From contig NZ_JACVAU010000004.1 of the NCBI RefSeq assembly GCF_014852005.1, positions 174,031 to 238,030 of the forward strand: DNA of 64,000 nt, in the 5' to 3' direction. The stretch is from Pseudoxanthomonas sp. PXM03. Its GTDB lineage: Bacteria; Pseudomonadota; Gammaproteobacteria; Xanthomonadales; Xanthomonadaceae. The notes beneath the pieces are model-generated. The model saw nothing but the letters and a program-made list of their open reading frames with translations, did no database searches and was not told the origin of the DNA. Below, one piece after another: positions 62,419 through 64,000 of this stretch (the first letter of the stretch is position 1; each line of letters opens with the position of its first letter). The translations under genes were made by a program, and so were the position numbers.

Positions 62419-63912
62419 ATGAGCCTTGTCGCCGGAATCGACGCAGGCACGCAGAGCCTGAAGGTGGTGGTGTACGACGCTGCGGCGCGTGCGGTGGTGG
62501 CCAGTGCCAGCGCGCCGTTGGAGCTGATCAGCGGCGAGGACGGCAGCCGCGAGCAGCATCCCGCCGATTGGGTCGCCGCGATGCATGCGTGCTTCGACCG
62601 CATCGACCCGGCGGTGCGTGCACGCATCACCGCGCTGTCGGTGTCGGGCCAGCAGCACGGCTTCGTGCCGGTGGATGCTGACGGTGCGGTGTTGGCCCCG
62701 GCCAAGCTGTGGTGCGACACCAGCACCACGGCCGAGTGCGGGCAGATCATGGACGCGGTGGGCGGTTCGACAGCGACGATTGCGCTTGCGGGCAATCCGA
62801 TCCTGGCCGGCTACACCGCCTCCAAGCTGCCGTGGACGAAGACCCATCGCCCCGAGGCTTATGCACAACTGGCGACGATCCTGTTGCCGCACGACTACCT
62901 CAACTTCGTGCTCACCGGCCAGCGCTTCTGCGAGTGGGGCGATGCCTCCGGCACCGGTTGGCTGGATGTGCGCGCCCGCACGTGGTCGGCCGATCTGCTG
63001 CGGGCGACGGATGCGGACCGCGATCTCGCCGCCTGCCTGCCGCCGATCGCAGCACCCGACGCGCTGTTCGACATCGATCCGGCCATGGCGAAGCAGCTGG
63101 GACTGCCGACGACGGTCAAGGTCGCCGTCGGCGGCGGCGACAACATGATGGCGGCCATCGGTACCGGCTGCGTGGAAGAGGGCCGGCTGGCGATGAGCCT
63201 GGGCACCTCGGGCACGCTGTTCGCTTATTCCGATACCCCGGTCGTCGATCCGCACGGTGCCTGGGCCGCGTTCTGCTCCTCCACCGGCGGCTGGCTGCCG
63301 CTGATCTGCACGATGAACTGCACCGTGGCCACCGAACAGGTGGCCAAGGCCTTCAGCTTCAGCACGCGCGAGGGCGACGCGCACCTGCACGCCACGCCGC
63401 CCGGTGCGGACGGGCTGGTGATGCTGCCCTTCCTCAACGGCGAGCGCACCCCGGACCTGCCGCTGGGCAAGGGCGTGCTGGCCGGCCTGGATACGAGCAA
63501 CTTCACCCCGGCCCATGTCTACCGCGCGGCGATGGAAGGGGCGACCTACAGCCTGAAGTACGGCTTCGATGCCTTCGTGCGCGCCGGCATGCAGTTCGAT
63601 CGCATCGTGCTGACCGGCGGGGGCAGCAACAGCGCCGCGTGGCGGCAGCTGGTGGCCGATGTGTTCGGACTGCCGGTGGATGTGCCAGTGCAGGCCGAGG
63701 GCGCGGCCTTCGGTGCGGCGCTGCAGGCGCTGTGGGCATGGGGCCGTGCCGATGGCGATGCCGCATCCATCGCCGACATCGCACGCGCCCATGTCGCCAC
63801 CGAGCCGGCCTTGTCCGCCACGCCCGATCCACTCCGTACGCAGGCCTATGCCGCGGCCTACCGCCGCTTCCTTCAGCACCTCGATGCCCTCACGCCGCTG
63901 CAGCGCGGCTGA
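62419..63912 (+). CDS. xylB: xylulokinase
   Basis: Phosphorylates D-xylulose to xylulose-5-phosphate for the pentose phosphate pathway; cytoplasmic, FGGY family, 497 aa (E. coli 484). It shows GIDAGTQSLKVVVYD, SVSGQQHGFVPVD, KLWCDTSTT, LPHDYLNFVLTG, GGGDNMMAAIG, SLGTSGTLFAYSD, PFLNGERTPDLP and LTGGGSNSAAWRQLVADVFG. AAGGAA precedes the ATG at 62419, 13 bp after the GH95 stop, so xylose released by GH31 is used by the same transcript. Confidence 0.96.
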   Translation: MSLVAGIDAGTQSLKVVVYDAAARAVVASASAPLELISGEDGSREQHPADWVAAMHACFDRIDPAVRARITALSVSGQQHGFVPVDADGAVLAPAKLWCDTSTTAECGQIMDAVGGSTATIALAGNPILAGYTASKLPWTKTHRPEAYAQLATILLPHDYLNFVLTGQRFCEWGDASGTGWLDVRARTWSADLLRATDADRDLAACLPPIAAPDALFDIDPAMAKQLGLPTTVKVAVGGGDNMMAAIGTGCVEEGRLAMSLGTSGTLFAYSDTPVVDPHGAWAAFCSSTGGWLPLICTMNCTVATEQVAKAFSFSTREGDAHLHATPPGADGLVMLPFLNGERTPDLPLGKGVLAGLDTSNFTPAHVYRAAMEGATYSLKYGFDAFVRAGMQFDRIVLTGGGSNSAAWRQLVADVFGLPVDVPVQAEGAAFGAALQALWAWGRADGDAASIADIARAHVATEPALSATPDPLRTQAYAAAYRRFLQHLDALTPLQRG

Positions 63913-63952
63913 CATCCCACGCACATCACGCACAACCACAGGACCCCGCACC

Positions 63953-64000
63953 ATGAGCACCCAGCCCTTCATCGGCGCCCAGGAATACTTCCCCGGCATC
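63953..64000 (+). CDS. xylA: xylose isomerase, N-terminal fragment (cut by window end)
   Basis: The first 16 codons read MSTQPFIGAQEYFPGI, matching the Xanthomonas XylA N terminus (FIGAKEYFPGIG). It follows xylB by 40 bp and completes the xylose isomerase pathway. The remainder lies outside the window. Confidence 0.85.
   Translation, partial: MSTQPFIGAQEYFPGI

Overview
The window is 64 kb of GC-rich chromosome from a gammaproteobacterium of the Xanthomonas/Pseudoxanthomonas/Lysobacter group. The evidence is the gene order TonB receptor-GH74-CE20-GH35-GH31-GH95-xylB-xylA, which is the order of the Xanthomonas xyloglucan utilization locus (XyGUL), the general gene content, and short REP-like repeats at gene ends. 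I see no phage, insertion sequence, plasmid, CRISPR, rRNA or tRNA features. Genus assignment is inference.

Layout. (1) 0-8.8 kb, minus strand: a MacAB/YknXYZ-like ABC export operon (membrane-fusion adaptor, ATPase, three FtsX/MacB-type permeases) ending in a histidine kinase and a sigma-54-dependent response regulator. A near-consensus -24/-12 promoter and a cluster of TGTCC/GGACA half-sites lie upstream, in the region shared with divergent glmS. (2) 8.8-23.4 kb, housekeeping: glmS, a glycerophosphodiester phosphodiesterase, fabB-fabA (with a perfect FNR box), dinB, a BtuB-like receptor under a cobalamin riboswitch, a TfoX C-terminal-domain protein overlapping msrC (free Met-R-sulfoxide reductase), a TMEM175-like channel, bioD, a phasin, queD, rhlE and an FNR-type regulator. 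Three REP-like repeats sit at gene ends here.

(3) 23.5-38.9 kb, high-affinity respiration. One long minus-strand operon runs ccoNOQP, a 98-aa membrane protein, ccoGHI, ccoS, a DsbD_2/TauE-type protein, then cydD-cydC, with ATGA overlaps at most junctions. It starts at a textbook class II FNR promoter. Divergent from it is cydA-cydB-cydX. Both low-oxygen oxidases, their assembly factors and an FNR regulator are thus within about 16 kb.

(4) 38.9-64 kb, a xyloglucan and galactose locus. A minus-strand operon carries a De Ley-Doudoroff-type galactose pathway (SDR sugar dehydrogenase, SMP-30 lactonase, dgoD, dgoK, dgoA) fused to two GH43 genes. A divergent LysR regulator follows. The plus-strand XyGUL then runs TonB receptor, GH74, CE20-like acetylesterase, GH35, GH31, GH95, xylulokinase and the first 16 codons of xylose isomerase, cut by the window end. 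Proposed flow: GH74 cleaves the backbone, the receptor imports oligosaccharides, CE20/GH95/GH35/GH31/GH43 strip acetyl, fucose, galactose, xylose and arabinose, galactose is oxidised by the dgo operon, and xylose goes through XylA/XylB. A dyad of the form CTATTC-N-GATAG/GAATAG occurs both in the LysR/dgo intergenic region and just before the receptor, suggesting one LysR regulator links the two halves.
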